A model generated the notes under the pieces. The model ran no database searches, was not told the origin of the DNA, and worked only from the letters and a program-made list of their open reading frames with translations. Source: Tethya wilhelma (taxonomy: Eukaryota > Porifera > Demospongiae > Tethyida > Tethyidae). Taken from it: 64,000 bases of DNA. Shown in pieces: positions 22,610 to 32,774 of this stretch; positions within the stretch are counted from its first letter, which is position 1; every line of letters starts with the position of its first letter. Position numbers and translations under genes: made by a program. Location: positions 1,244,216 to 1,308,215 of the forward strand of contig CAXIPT010000013.1 in assembly GCA_964030475.1 (NCBI GenBank). The letters are read 5' to 3'.

Positions 22610-24627
22610 TTCGTGAAAAGCCTAGACCGCGCTTCAGAAGAAAATATTCGTGGTTTTAATTTTCGTGACTCAAGTATCTCCAACTTACAGCGCTTGAAGG
22701 TCTTGTGACAGTTTATCTGCTTTGGTATACATGTAGAATACTATTCTAGCTAGATACTAGCTATTTAGACTGCAAACTTCTTGAAAAGACGGGCAAGAGA
22801 CAGAGAACTGAAGTCTTAGACAGCGTGCGTGTGGCGAGTATCATGACCTTTGACCTCAGAAAAATTTTTCGCGGGAGGGAAAATTTCGTGACTCAGGGGT
22901 TAGTCACGAAAATAACGAAAATTTGCACCCCACGGAAATTTCCCGCTATACGGTAGTACCATAGCTTATTGTTGCATTGGTTCAATTTAATCAGTTGGCT
23001 AAGCAGTGGAGTAAACTATAACTAAACAGGCAATTTAAACTGGACTGCTGGCCAAGAGTTGGGCATAAAAAATGAAGTATAGTCATGTGCTGAAATTGAG
23101 ACATGCCTTGTTCCAATGCTTTTTACAGCACTGCCCATTCGTACGCTACTTATTTTTTTGAAATTTTTACAACTAATTCTTGTTCATTAACTTTTTTCAA
23201 CACTTCATTTCATTATGCTGGAGGAGGCTAATGCGCATGCACATAATAATGCCATTAATGGAGATGGAGGAGTTCTTCGGCACATGCTTCAGAGAAGACA
23301 TGTTGAACAGGGATGTGTGCTACTTCAAAGAGCTGAAGAAGGTTCTTCTAGCTGCTGACAGAAAGATAAGGATGGAGAAATGTGAAGAGGAGGCTCCAGT
23401 CATCTTCAATGTGGCAGGCTCATCAGGCTGGGCCAAGCTGTGGGATAGAGCTCTGGATCTGGGAAGAGAGTCTGTGTTGGGCTTGAAGATGCTGAGCAGA
23501 GTGATGAGTCATGATGGGAGATTTCCTGAGAATGTGATTAATAAGTGATTCTCCTTCTTGCAGAGGGGTGTCAGCCTTGTACAGATGACAGGGGTGATCA
23601 ACTCTACATCGAGTTGAGTTACACCTAAACATGGACTGGTTGGATATCTCTAAAGTTGTTGATTCGCTAGCAAACTTGGATCTAAATATTTTGTTAAAAT
23701 TTAAATGTAGTTTCAATTTAATTTATTAATATGTATTGTTATCACGCCGACTTGGGTTATCTCGAAGAAACTTTGAGTTTTGAACCAAGTGGATATACAT
23801 ATAACGACCTTTAAACTCTACAGTATATGCAAAGATGGTTGCATTGTAGTACATGAATTTATACACTAAGTTTCAAAGCTTTCTAGTTTTTGTATGGGCC
23901 TATTTGAGATTGAAACGAGTATCAAGGAATGTAGTACCAATTAAAAGAACTTACTTTGTGCTGTTAAAGTTGGCTCAACACATTTTGGTTCTCTGGAAAT
24001 CCTTTTCAGATAAGTCAGTTAGGAAGTACATATGTACATACGTTAGAGAACAAAGTTGGCACCATGGTGGCTTCCCAATAGCATTTACTACGAGTCCTTA
24101 GGAAAGTTTTTGTGAGTTATAGGCCTTGCATGGAAATTGGTAATCTGTCAGTAGAGCCTCTGAGCAACTTTGAAGGTTTAATTTTGATTGACTAGATTTT
24201 ATAGTTGCCAATATTTTGTACGGTGCCTATGGGACAGTCGACCCATTCCTACTATACGTACAACTGCAAGTATGTATGATATGCTTTACTAAATAATACA
24301 GTCATCTGTATAATAATAATATAGTGGTTTTTTACTCATGAGAGTGAAGTGTGTGAGGGAGTGTAGCTGTTGTACGTCATGGAAGCACATATCTTTGCTG
24401 ACCTTTGTACTGGTCTCTCTCAACCATGTACCTGCTCTGGTCGTCGGATGCTCCACTCAATGAAACAAGTAAGTTGTCCACGGTTCAAAACAAAAAAATG
24501 AACCAATGCTGTTCAGTTACAGTGCGCATTGTGTACAGGTTGGACATGTTGTACGTGCTGAGTTCCGTTGCTCAGAGGTACCACAGCATGTTCAGACTTG
24601 GGCCAGTTTCAGGGTTTTTGGAAGTCA
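22610..24627. repeat. Tandem duplication, unit 2 (2018 bp)
   Basis: Second, seemingly identical copy, directly adjacent to unit 1. It starts within the M element sequence, so its left TIR is missing, and is followed by another M element at 24631. Confidence 0.9.
23180..23548 (+). CDS. Duplicate of the unrecognised 122-codon frame
   Basis: Identical to 21162-21530 because it lies in unit 2 of the tandem duplication. No independent evidence for function. Confidence 0.3.
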   Translation: MFINFFQHFISLCWRRLMRMHIIMPLMEMEEFFGTCFREDMLNRDVCYFKELKKVLLAADRKIRMEKCEEEAPVIFNVAGSSGWAKLWDRALDLGRESVLGLKMLSRVMSHDGRFPENVINK

Positions 24628-24630
24628 CTA

Positions 24631-24822
24631 CCGTATAGCCGGAAAATTTGGCAGATTGGCGGAATCCGATGAGACTTAGTACCGCTAAATTAAAATCCGC
24701 CAATATTAATTTTAGTGCGTGCGTGTATACGTATACATGTACGTATCTATATCGTGCTAGTGATTGGCTCGCTCAGCCAAATTCAAAGTTTGCTCAATCC
24801 GCCAAATTTTCCGGCTATACGG
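24631..24822. mobile_element. TA-flanked MITE, family M (CCGTATAGCCGGAAAA)
   Basis: A 192-bp element with TIR CCGTATAGCCGGAAAATTTG and its complement, flanked by TA. It starts 4 bases after the end of the tandem duplication. Confidence 0.75.
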
Positions 24823-24887
24823 TATGTCATCAACCAAAAGTAAGGAATAATTTGGCATCATTGTTATTCACATTTAATATCCCACTT

Positions 24888-26712
24888 CCAACAATTTTTG
24901 TAGACTTGTACACTCTTTCACTTGTTCTGGCATGCTGCCTGCTCAATACATCAAGTTTGGGAGATTGTCTGGAATGGGCTGTGCCATACGTCGAAGTGAG
25001 TGCTAGCTACTCATTCTTTTGTGTATATTTGCATGGCATTTTTATGTTGTTTTTTTCTTTTCATCTATACATCTGGACAATATTCTGAGTGTTTGAGAGA
25101 GTGTGCAGAGCTCAGCATGCAGAATTGTGTGGACGATGCCAAGAAATTTTAAGACTATGCAACAAAAGGAGAGGTTAATACAACTGTGTGTGCGTCTTAT
25201 GAAGTTTACATGTGAAAAATTATGGTAGTGGGTGATGACTGATGCCAGGCATGATTTAGCTGTGTCAGGCAGGTAAATTGGTGCATATATTACAGAACTG
25301 ATTTCTTTACTTCATCCCAGTGACACTTCCTATTCTTTTTTTTCCTCCTCTGATTATACTCTATCCCTAGCCTCGTTCCCAGGCTCCCTCCCACCGGAAA
25401 TTATGGAAGTGCGCAAAGAAAGAGGGAGCCTGGTATCTAAAATCACTTGTGTGACGTCAATTGTTGCTAAAGAATAAATGCGTGGGTGCGCGGCGCCGCG
25501 GTTAGAATTATGACGTCAAACTCTTGGTTCTGCGCACAGAAGCAATATTCGCGATCGCTGAGCGCTACGAGTAGCTACAAAGTTGTAAAGAAAGCTAGTC
25601 GCTAGTAGTATATTATCTATCAATAGTCTATGGTTATAGTGTATAACTTACTGATGCTCTACACTACCAATACTTGGTAGAAAATCAGCTCGCGCGAGCA
25701 TTCAAGTTGCCAGGTGGGCTAATTTTGGACTGTTTGATGCAGACTCAAGCCATAGACAGCCTAATAATACTCTTTCTAACACCCGTTTGCTGTTTCTGTT
25801 ACAAATACACAATCTACCATTTGCTTTCCACTGTTGAACCATAGGTTGAACTCAGTTGAACTCCAATTTAAAGCGTGGGCAGGCTAAGATATCAATCGCC
25901 ATGCCCACGCACACTAATCACCCTTCTACCACCCTTCTACCCCACGTGATTTTAGATACCAGGCTCCCTCTTTCTTTGCGCACTTCCATAATTTCCGGTG
26001 GGAGGGAGCCTGGGAACGAGGCTACTCTATCTCAGTAACAAGAAAGTGATTGGTATTGTCACCAAATCGAGGACTGAAAACAGTGTTGCTCAGACTCGTG
26101 AGTTGGCTTGCACCCAGGAATCTCTGCCACAAGTGATTCGTAGAGGTATCAATAAGTGTGTGTGCATGTGTATGTTTGTTTGAGTGTACAAATGTGTGCT
26201 AATTTCGTCCTGAACAGGGCCGAATGTGAAGGAGGTAGCTCATGATTATGCAATCTCCGAGTGAGTACATCACTGGCAACCTTGAGTTACTGAACTCATA
26301 TGACACTTGGCATGGTAGGAGTTAACTTAGCTCATTTGTTGTAATGTGTGCTTATTATAATCTTCCACATATTGAAGGAACTAAGAAAGTGGCAAAGACC
26401 ATCAAGAAAATCGCCCAGGGTGCTAAAAAGTGGGAAGGTGTCAATGGTTCAGAGAGCTGTCTGATAGAAAAGACACTGACAAGACAGCTTCTCCAATCCT
26501 GTCCAATCCTTTGTAGAAAAACAGGTACCAAACCAAAATAGCTTAATTGAGAGGAATTTTGGCATGTAAGTTATTTTGTTGTTGTTGTTTTCTTCATAGA
26601 TCTTAGAAACTGAAGTGAGATTTAAAGCTGGAACTCCATTTTTTGAAGCTGCCACCTCTACTGATACCATTTCTGTGCCTATATTGCTCACTAAACTTGC
26701 TCGAAGGTGAAA
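24888..26712 (+). pseudogene. Spliced transposase-like gene remnant with DTWH motif
   Basis: Candidate exons with GT-AG edges read in plus: about 24899-24979 (ends CGAAG before GTGAGT), 26036-26155 (KSRTENSVAQTRELA), 26216-26262 (NVKEVAHD), 26285-26333 (LLNSYDTWHG), 26376-26522 (GTKKVAKTIKKIAQG) and 26602-26709. The order of an acidic HD site followed by SYDTWHG is reminiscent of RNase H-fold DDE transposases with a DxxH motif, possibly Kolobok-like. An in-frame stop near 25150 and the E1 insertion at 25368-26024 show it is broken. The family call is from memory of motif patterns only. Confidence 0.4.
25368..26024. mobile_element. MULE-like foldback element, family E, copy E1
   Basis: A 657-bp element starting TAGCCTCGTTCCCAGGCTCC and ending in its complement, with arms of about 90 bp. 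It is flanked by 9-bp duplications CTCTATCCC / CTCTATCTC (25359-25367, 26025-26033; one mismatch). A 9-bp duplication suggests the Mutator superfamily. No transposase inside. Confidence 0.75.
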
Positions 26713-26759
26713 CCTCATAGACATTAATTTTTTGGCTCTACAGCTACATGTATACATCT

Positions 26760-27205
26760 ATATATATATAGTTATTGCTCTTTGTGCGTGTTTTGGCGTC
26801 AATTTTTGTGTTTCCCCCTTCCCTACTTGCACCTCTTGGTGGCGTGTATGCTGAGAATAATAATAATAATAATAGCTAGTTTTGAGACATTGAGTTTTTT
26901 GCTTGTTTCTTTATTTTTTTTCTCTCAAAATGTGATACTGTTTGATCGTGATGTGGTATCCGGACTCTTATGGGAGTGGTCCCGGAGAAACTGTTGGCAT
27001 TTACTCCCACGTGTTTAAGTGTATGGTAAGGGTTGTGGAAGTTGCTTTTATGGCGGGATAAGTTAGTTTTGTAAACCTGTGTGCATTACCATCTTTTCAA
27101 ATTTGAATCTAGGCGTTCAAGGTGAAAGTTTGCAACTGGGGATTATATATTTTATAGTCGGCACTACCGAAAGTACTTCAGCATTCACATGTATGCACAA
27201 TCTAC
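26760..27205. other. Gene-free stretch
   Basis: It contains a short AAT repeat near 26855 and no supported gene; further decayed exons of the preceding transposase-like gene cannot be excluded. Confidence 0.3.
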
Positions 27206-27211
27206 GTAATA

Positions 27212-27417
27212 CCGTATAGCGGGAAATTTTCGTATGGTGGAAATTTTCGTATATTTCGTATGCGGTTCGAATATACAAAAATTAAAACTGCGAAAATTTA
27301 ACTTCCACATTTAATTTATACGAGCGCGCGCCGCGTATACGAAATTTAAAACTACGAAAAATTCTTCTGGTGCGTTTATACGAAATTTTGCACCAATGAA
27401 AATTTCCCGCTATACGG
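27212..27417. mobile_element. TA-flanked MITE, family M (CCGTATAGCGGGAAATTTTC)
   Basis: A 206-bp palindromic element between TA dinucleotides. The inner sequence is also inverted (CGTATACGAAATT words). Confidence 0.75.
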
Positions 27418-27419
27418 TA

Positions 27420-28186
27420 TATACTCCACCTCCTCATTTAATGTCTTGAAGAACTTTCCTTCCAAGGATATTCCTGCACTTTTGTGAATCAGATCCAATT
27501 GGTTTTGGGTTTCAAAAACATCATAGCAATGAATAAACTGTGGATAGACCTATCATGCATTCAAAGGTATTCACAAAGATTTTTGAGCTAAATTAAACAG
27601 CAATATGTACAGGCAGCAGGTCTAGCACGCTCCAAAGGCACTTAATAGACATACAAATGTAGCATACTAACTAACCTTTAAGCTGAGTGTGAAACTGAGC
27701 GTGACCTGATGATGTTGGGCTAAAAACCAGGTAAGTATGATCGAATGCCAATCTTTCTGCGACTCAGTTTTCAAGTTTTCATGGGTTTTCAGGGCTTCCT
27801 TTGCATACAGGCCTTTGTTGGTGGTGCTTTCAGACTTAAAATTAATACTTCTTTCAGTAAACATTGCTATCAGTCTCTCTAGATGCTTTGTGTGCTTGCA
27901 GTTAGGTTGTTTTCCAAACTGTGTAACTACTACAGACAAGCGGCCCATTTTACATTTCTGCAGTTTCGGTCATGTGCATAAATTAATCAAAGGAGATATG
28001 AAAGGGTCACGTGAGCCATCTATTTTGCTGACTCAGCTTTGAGCGTCCAGTATGGCAAGTAGTACTTTAGCTTAGACCCTCTACTATAGTTTTCACTACA
28101 GTTGTCCTTGCTATATGCAGTAGGCGATGGTTTTTGAGTGGCTCTTAAGATCATTGTGGGTATTTTATGTAAACAATTATTACACG
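27420..28186. other. Gene-free stretch
   Basis: Two overlapping frames of about 95-100 codons on opposite strands near 27670-28040 lack motifs; I do not support either. Confidence 0.35.
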
Positions 28187-28283
28187 TAGTAACTGAGTTG
28201 TGCAATCAATAGCAGTAGCACATATTCATGTTGAACTTTGAGCGGTAAATTAGAAAATTTCAAATTCTGACCAAAGCCTGATC

Positions 28284-29160
28284 ATGCTTCAACCATATTC
28301 TGAAGATTTGCAATGGAGAGAAGTATGGCTAGCATGTGTTAGAGGAATGTGTTCAGCTGAAATAGCAGATGTATTATTCATGAGTGAGAAATCTGTACAT
28401 CGCTATCTAACACTGTTCTATACAACTGGCGATGTCACACCAAAACAACACACAGGAGGTTTTTGTAAGAAACTAACTGAGTTTGAACAGTTCACTGTAC
28501 TGCAGACACTGATTTATCGACCAACTGAATACCTCCATGAAGTTCAAGATGATCTGTTAAAAGCTACAGAAGCCTATGTAAGTGTCAGTACAATTTGTAG
28601 TACTATTAAAGAACATGGGTTTACACGAAAGAAGGTACAGGTAATAGCCTTACAGCAAAGTGAAGAAAAAAGAATTGAATTTATGGCTGAAATGTCACAA
28701 TTTCACCCCGATATGTTCATCTGGATTGAGACCGGGACAGATAGGAGGAATAATATAAGGAGGTTTGGTTACGGGGAATTCAGCCACAACATGTTCAGTT
28801 GTATGTAGGGGAGAAAAAGAGTGTCTGCTATACTGCAACTCTGTGCTTCCAATCATCTTACCTTTTGATGGTACCAATCCACGCTCAATTATTGTTATGG
28901 ATAATGCTAGCATACATCATTTAGAGAGAATACATGACATAATCACATGTGTTGGAGCAAGGTTATGTTTCTTACGACCTTACAGTTCAGACTTCATGCC
29001 TCTTGAAGAAGTATTTTCAAAAGTGAAATATTTTCTTAAAGACATTGACAATGGATTTTTAGTAACATCAAAACCACAAATGCTAATTAAAATGGCATTT
29101 TCGTCAAATACACAACAAGACTGTATTAATTACATCAGGCACACTGGCTATTTGTATTAG
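28284..29160 (+). pseudogene. IS630/Tc1-mariner superfamily DDE transposase, broken
   Basis: N-terminal helix-turn-helix region (AEIADVLFMSEKSVHRYL, residues 25-42) and a linker, then the first catalytic block, which reads FIWIETGTDRR. The family pattern is FIDETG, so the first Asp appears to have been removed by a 3-base deletion. The frame ends at 28806. The C-terminal half continues in another frame with SIIVMDNASIHH (second Asp) and LRPYSSDFMPLEEVFSKVK (third acidic residue), stopping at 29158-29160. Part of the middle of the RNase H fold is missing. Probably a dead copy. Confidence 0.8.
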
Positions 29161-29176
29161 TTTCTAAATTACACAG

Positions 29177-30031
29177 TTATATGTTCAATCTGAGTCTTTT
29201 TAGTTGTCTCATGAGTTTCACTAATTCCTTTCTTTGTTCCTCATATTCGCCATGTGTCAAAATTCCATTATCATTTAACAATCTAAGTTCGCAGAGTTGC
29301 TTAATGTAGGTACTCCTTAGCTCTGCTTTTTTTCATTGGTGACAGTGTAAACTTAGGTTCAGGAGTAGTACTAGTGCTAACTTGTTTTGGCTTAAGAGCA
29401 ACACATAATTTATCAATTACAGTCACTATTACCTCATTAGATCCTTGTGTTACTGATTTTGAATGCTTTGTTTCACGACGAAACATGGCAGCAGCAGGGG
29501 GGTCATCCAAGGAGTTATGGCCACCATTAGCATACATTTCGGCCCACAATTTGTACTGAAATGGTGTATAGGCTGATTCATGTTTCCTCTTTAACTGTGC
29601 TTCATACTCACTTTGTTTATGCTTTCTTGGCATCAACACTTGATGTTTTTTTGTGTGCAGGTTCGCTATGTTGATCTAGAGGGTCATCATCGTGAGGCCT
29701 TTTCTGTGTATTACGATTAGTTTCTCCTATACCCACACACCACAAAGTGATTCTTTCTCCCTTTTCTATCAGCTCCCACATGTCATTCATATCAAGTCTG
29801 TTATTAATCCATACCTTCTTGGAATGATGAAAGTACCCACACTCCATATCCTCACACACAGGAACACCTTTACACTGATCAGATATCATAGCCTTTAATT
29901 TATCTGGACTGTTTATATCACTTGACAGATCACGCAATACATACATATGAAAATCTTTCTTATTGGAAGGATTTAATACCTTGATATCAATATTGATTGG
30001 TTGAGCATTAGCAGTAATAGTTGTAACTTGC
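29177..30031 (-). pseudogene. PB1-like / SHOCT-like accessory protein of the transposon
   Basis: Three frames that appear to be one protein with two frameshifts (near 29640 and 29320). First, an N-terminal ubiquitin-fold-like part (INIDIKVLNPSNKKDFHMYV, CEDMECGYFHHSKKVWI, WELIEKGERITLWCVG). Then a basic linker and a conserved-looking block (SAYTPFQYKLWAEMYANGG, DDPPAAAMFRRE). Finally a SHOCT-type ending (LLNDNGILTHGEYEEQRKEL). Stop at 29177-29179. Function unknown. PB1-like and SHOCT calls are pattern-based. An intact gene with sequencing errors is a possible alternative. Confidence 0.5.
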
Positions 30032-30247
30032 CATGATAGTTAGAACAAAGCTCGAAAGACTTTTACCGCCAAAACTGTACATGCGCTTGACATAGAGTAA
30101 CATTTAGTTACTAAGCTACATGACCTGAGGCAGCTGCCAGTAGTTTTTAGCTACTCAATGCTTACATAACATAACCACAATACTCTTAGAAGCCACTTAA
30201 ATACCAACACCACAGTGCATATTGTAAAGACAACTGTAGTGAAAACT

Positions 30248-30711
30248 TAGTCTCGCGAAGCCAGTCCCTCACACTTGCTCCGCCCATACGCTCCGCAGGG
30301 AGAGGGTCTGGTTGCATGCCTATACCTGCTCTTGTACTGGCTTTAGAAATCTGACGTGACCAATCAGATTGCAGAATGATTTAATTAGTTTAGCGCTGTT
30401 GGGAACAAGTCGCGTGATGCCTAGAGTTTCAAGTCGCGTAGATATCAATTTACCATCGTTTGCAGCTAGGACAGCTGTTTTACTAAGCTAGGAGTCGCTC
30501 AAAGGTTAGTTTTGTTTCGTTGTTATCGCTAGAAATGCTGGATTTTGTCTTGGTTCTTTACGAACACACACTACATGACGTAATCATTTTGCTGACGTGG
30601 CACGTAAATTGCATTCCACTGGTACAAGATCAGATATAGGCATGCAACCAGACCCTCTCCCTGCGGAGCGTATGGGCGGAGCAAGTGTGAGGGTCTGGCT
30701 TCGCGAGACTA
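30248..30711. mobile_element. MULE-like foldback element (TAGTCTCGCG termini)
   Basis: A 464-bp element with about 75-bp perfect-looking inverted arms starting TAGTCTCGCGAAGCCAG, flanked by an exact 9-bp duplication GTGAAAACT (30239-30247, 30712-30720). Related in style to family E. Confidence 0.85.
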
Positions 30712-30820
30712 GTGAAAACTACAGTAGTTTTCAGGGTTGCCCACAACTTCCCTGGGAAATTTGGTACCAAACGACTGCGAAAAGTTTAAGAAAGAGTCTA
30801 CGCCCCCCCTGCCCCTTAAA

Positions 30821-31218
30821 GGCACAGTAGCACGGAAGTAATTACGCCACCGTTTTTTTTGAATTCTGGGCCCAAATATTAAAAACTCAATCTGATTGGT
30901 TGAAATACATCATCAGAATGTAACTACTTCACACAGTTACGGAGAATCGGATATTATTTGTCTACGTGTTTATGATCAAGAACGTGTAGATTTAGCGTCA
31001 TGAAAAGCTCTAGCATTACTCTTGGCTAGTTTGCTAGCTTACCTAGCTACGTTTTTTTTCCTAACTGTACTGGTTTTCAACGAGCATTGGCAGTATTTGA
31101 AGAGCGTGGAGACACATACTAGCGCTAGTATATATTCTGCAAGCAGGAATTACATGCATAATAAGGCTTCATTACATCTCGTAAGGGCTAGGGCTTCCGG
31201 GCCCGGGCGACTGCGCCT
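30821..31218. mobile_element. TTAA-flanked MITE, family L, copy 2
   Basis: Flanked by TTAA (30817-30820, 31219-31222). The ends AGGCACAGTAGCACGGAAG and a related right end (CTGCGCCT) resemble the better-preserved copy at 50600-51162. Confidence 0.55.
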
Positions 31219-31222
31219 TTAA

Positions 31223-31495
31223 TTCAAGCAACTCTATTTGTGGTAAGTGGCGATAAAGTTTCTGGTCAGAGAGATGCAGACTTGCTGAAACACTCTAGGT
31301 CGCAGCCAAACTGATTTNACCCACTTTATAATTAGTGGGTGGGGCTAATTATTAACATCACTTATTAACCTTGAGTTGCTCTTTCATATGATATGGTACT
31401 TGAGTTGATTATGTTGTCCCAAAGTCAGTTTACTAGTGTGTATATATGTGCAATATTTCTATAATTATTGCCTGACCCAGTCCTTAATGCACCTG
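31223..31495. other. Short non-coding stretch with an N
   Basis: Ambiguous base at 31318 followed by CCCACTTTATAATTAGTGGG, a 20-base inverted repeat. No gene. Confidence 0.35.
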
Positions 31496-31575
31496 AGCCA
31501 TTCCATCTTGTTTGCGTTCTTTTTACGATTTAGCCATTCCTGTGTCTCATTACATTTCCAATGTTTTTTTCACTT
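31496..31575 (+). repeat. R1 palindrome A, right arm only
   Basis: GCCATTCCATCTTGTTTGCG through CCAATGTTTTTTTCACTTGT matches the right arm of block A; the left arm and block B are missing. Confidence 0.65.
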
Positions 31576-31866
31576 GTGAAAGTAATATTAACTATATGGA
31601 TAATATCTGTTAAGAAAAACAAATTTGACATACATTTCCTCACTGCAAAAGTCAGGTTTTTGGAGACGATTTCCTCTTCTAATATAAGAACAAAGATTCT
31701 CAAGGCTATTTGCAAACCTTTCTCTGCCATAAGGAAGACTACCTGCATTAAAGTAAGCGAAATTTACAGCAGTTATTAACCTGCACATTTAATCATAATT
31801 TAAGCAAAATCAATTTCAATGCTTACAGCTGATCATGCTCTCAGTATATAGCTACTTAGTCTATCA

Positions 31867-32183
31867 AGCTAGACCCATTTTCGCTTTAATGACCCATTGC
31901 TAAGACTACCATGGTGAAAAATGGTCTCATACTAAAATCTGATTGGTCAGAAGATATCAATTCATGCACATAGGATGTTAGTTGCACATGGCTTCTATAA
32001 ACAGCCACTACTAGACTGCACGACATAGTAGTGTTTGCATTAAGGTTGTTCGCACCCATTTAGTTTTTGGCTTGCTGCCATATTGCAATTATAAGCTTTA
32101 ATGATATTGCAGTTGCAGAGAGACCTCTGCTAGACATATTTTTCACAGTGTCAGTCATAGTGGAGCAAAAAATGGGTCTAGCT
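31867..32183. mobile_element. MITE with AGCTAGACCCATTTT termini
   Basis: Inverted ends AGCTAGACCCATTTT and AAAATGGGTCTAGCT bound 317 A+T-rich bases. No second copy was seen in the window and no clean target duplication, so this is tentative. Confidence 0.4.
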
Positions 32184-32384
32184 CAGTAGACTAATAGCTA
32201 CTGTGCTAGGCTGTTGTCATACAGGATGCTTCTATTATGGTTACCAGAATTTTATATAATACATAGCTTCAAGGCTATGCCTACTAATTTGGTGTACATT
32301 ATAATTGACGATCTCATTAGAGTCCACAGGACCTACATTAAGATCGTGATTGTATGAAGAGGTGAAAGTAAAGACATAATGTTC

Positions 32385-32520
32385 AGTGTGTGTTTAGTCT
32401 TGAATCTTATTCTCTGACAGCAAGTTCAAAATATAATCAAACTCATTTATCTCACGTGATCCATTGGTGCCTTTTCAGTCTATCTTCTTTCAGCGAGATG
32501 ACTATAACAGCTATAATATA
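32385..32520 (+). repeat. DIRS-like terminal repeat, 3' side
   Basis: TCTCTGACAGCAAGTTCAAA and TATCTCACGTGATCCATTGG recur at 51600-51680 ahead of a gag-like frame and, inverted, at 52820-52870. Here the block lies beyond the 3' end of the minus-strand pol, in reverse orientation relative to the element, as expected of inverted terminal repeats. Confidence 0.55.
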
Positions 32521-32774
32521 ATAGGGTGGGAGAATAGCCTTCCTCATACAATCCTGATCTCAACACAGGTCCTACGAACCCTAATGAGATAGTCAATTGT
32601 ACTTGGGAGGTTCCAGTTCCGACCTAACTGTATTGTTCAAAGCTATCAGTGATTGAGTATTGATCCAAATTTAAAAAAGTAATCATAGGCGGCCATATAG
32701 TGGCACTAAACATAATGGAATTAATAAATTGAATCAGTCAGAAAGGACTGCTCTTTTGAAGTTATTGACAATTC

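Larger units (their letters stand above)
28187..30113. mobile_element. Tc1/IS630-like transposon carrying two convergent genes
   Basis: The boundaries are proposed from imperfect inverted termini: GTAACTGAGTTGTG at 28189 and the complement of GTAACTAAATGTTA ending near 30111, each next to TA, with a further inner match around GCGGTAAA (28240s and 30065). Inside are a DDE transposase gene (+) and a second gene (-) whose stops are only 16 bases apart. The tight convergent packing supports a single element of about 1.93 kb. Confidence 0.5.

Noticed and set aside
24648..25088. 146-codon plus frame starting inside the M element
   Set aside because: It begins within a MITE, runs through an apparent intron edge and has a hydrophobic A+T-driven tail; only the short exon-like part near 24899-24979 is plausible.
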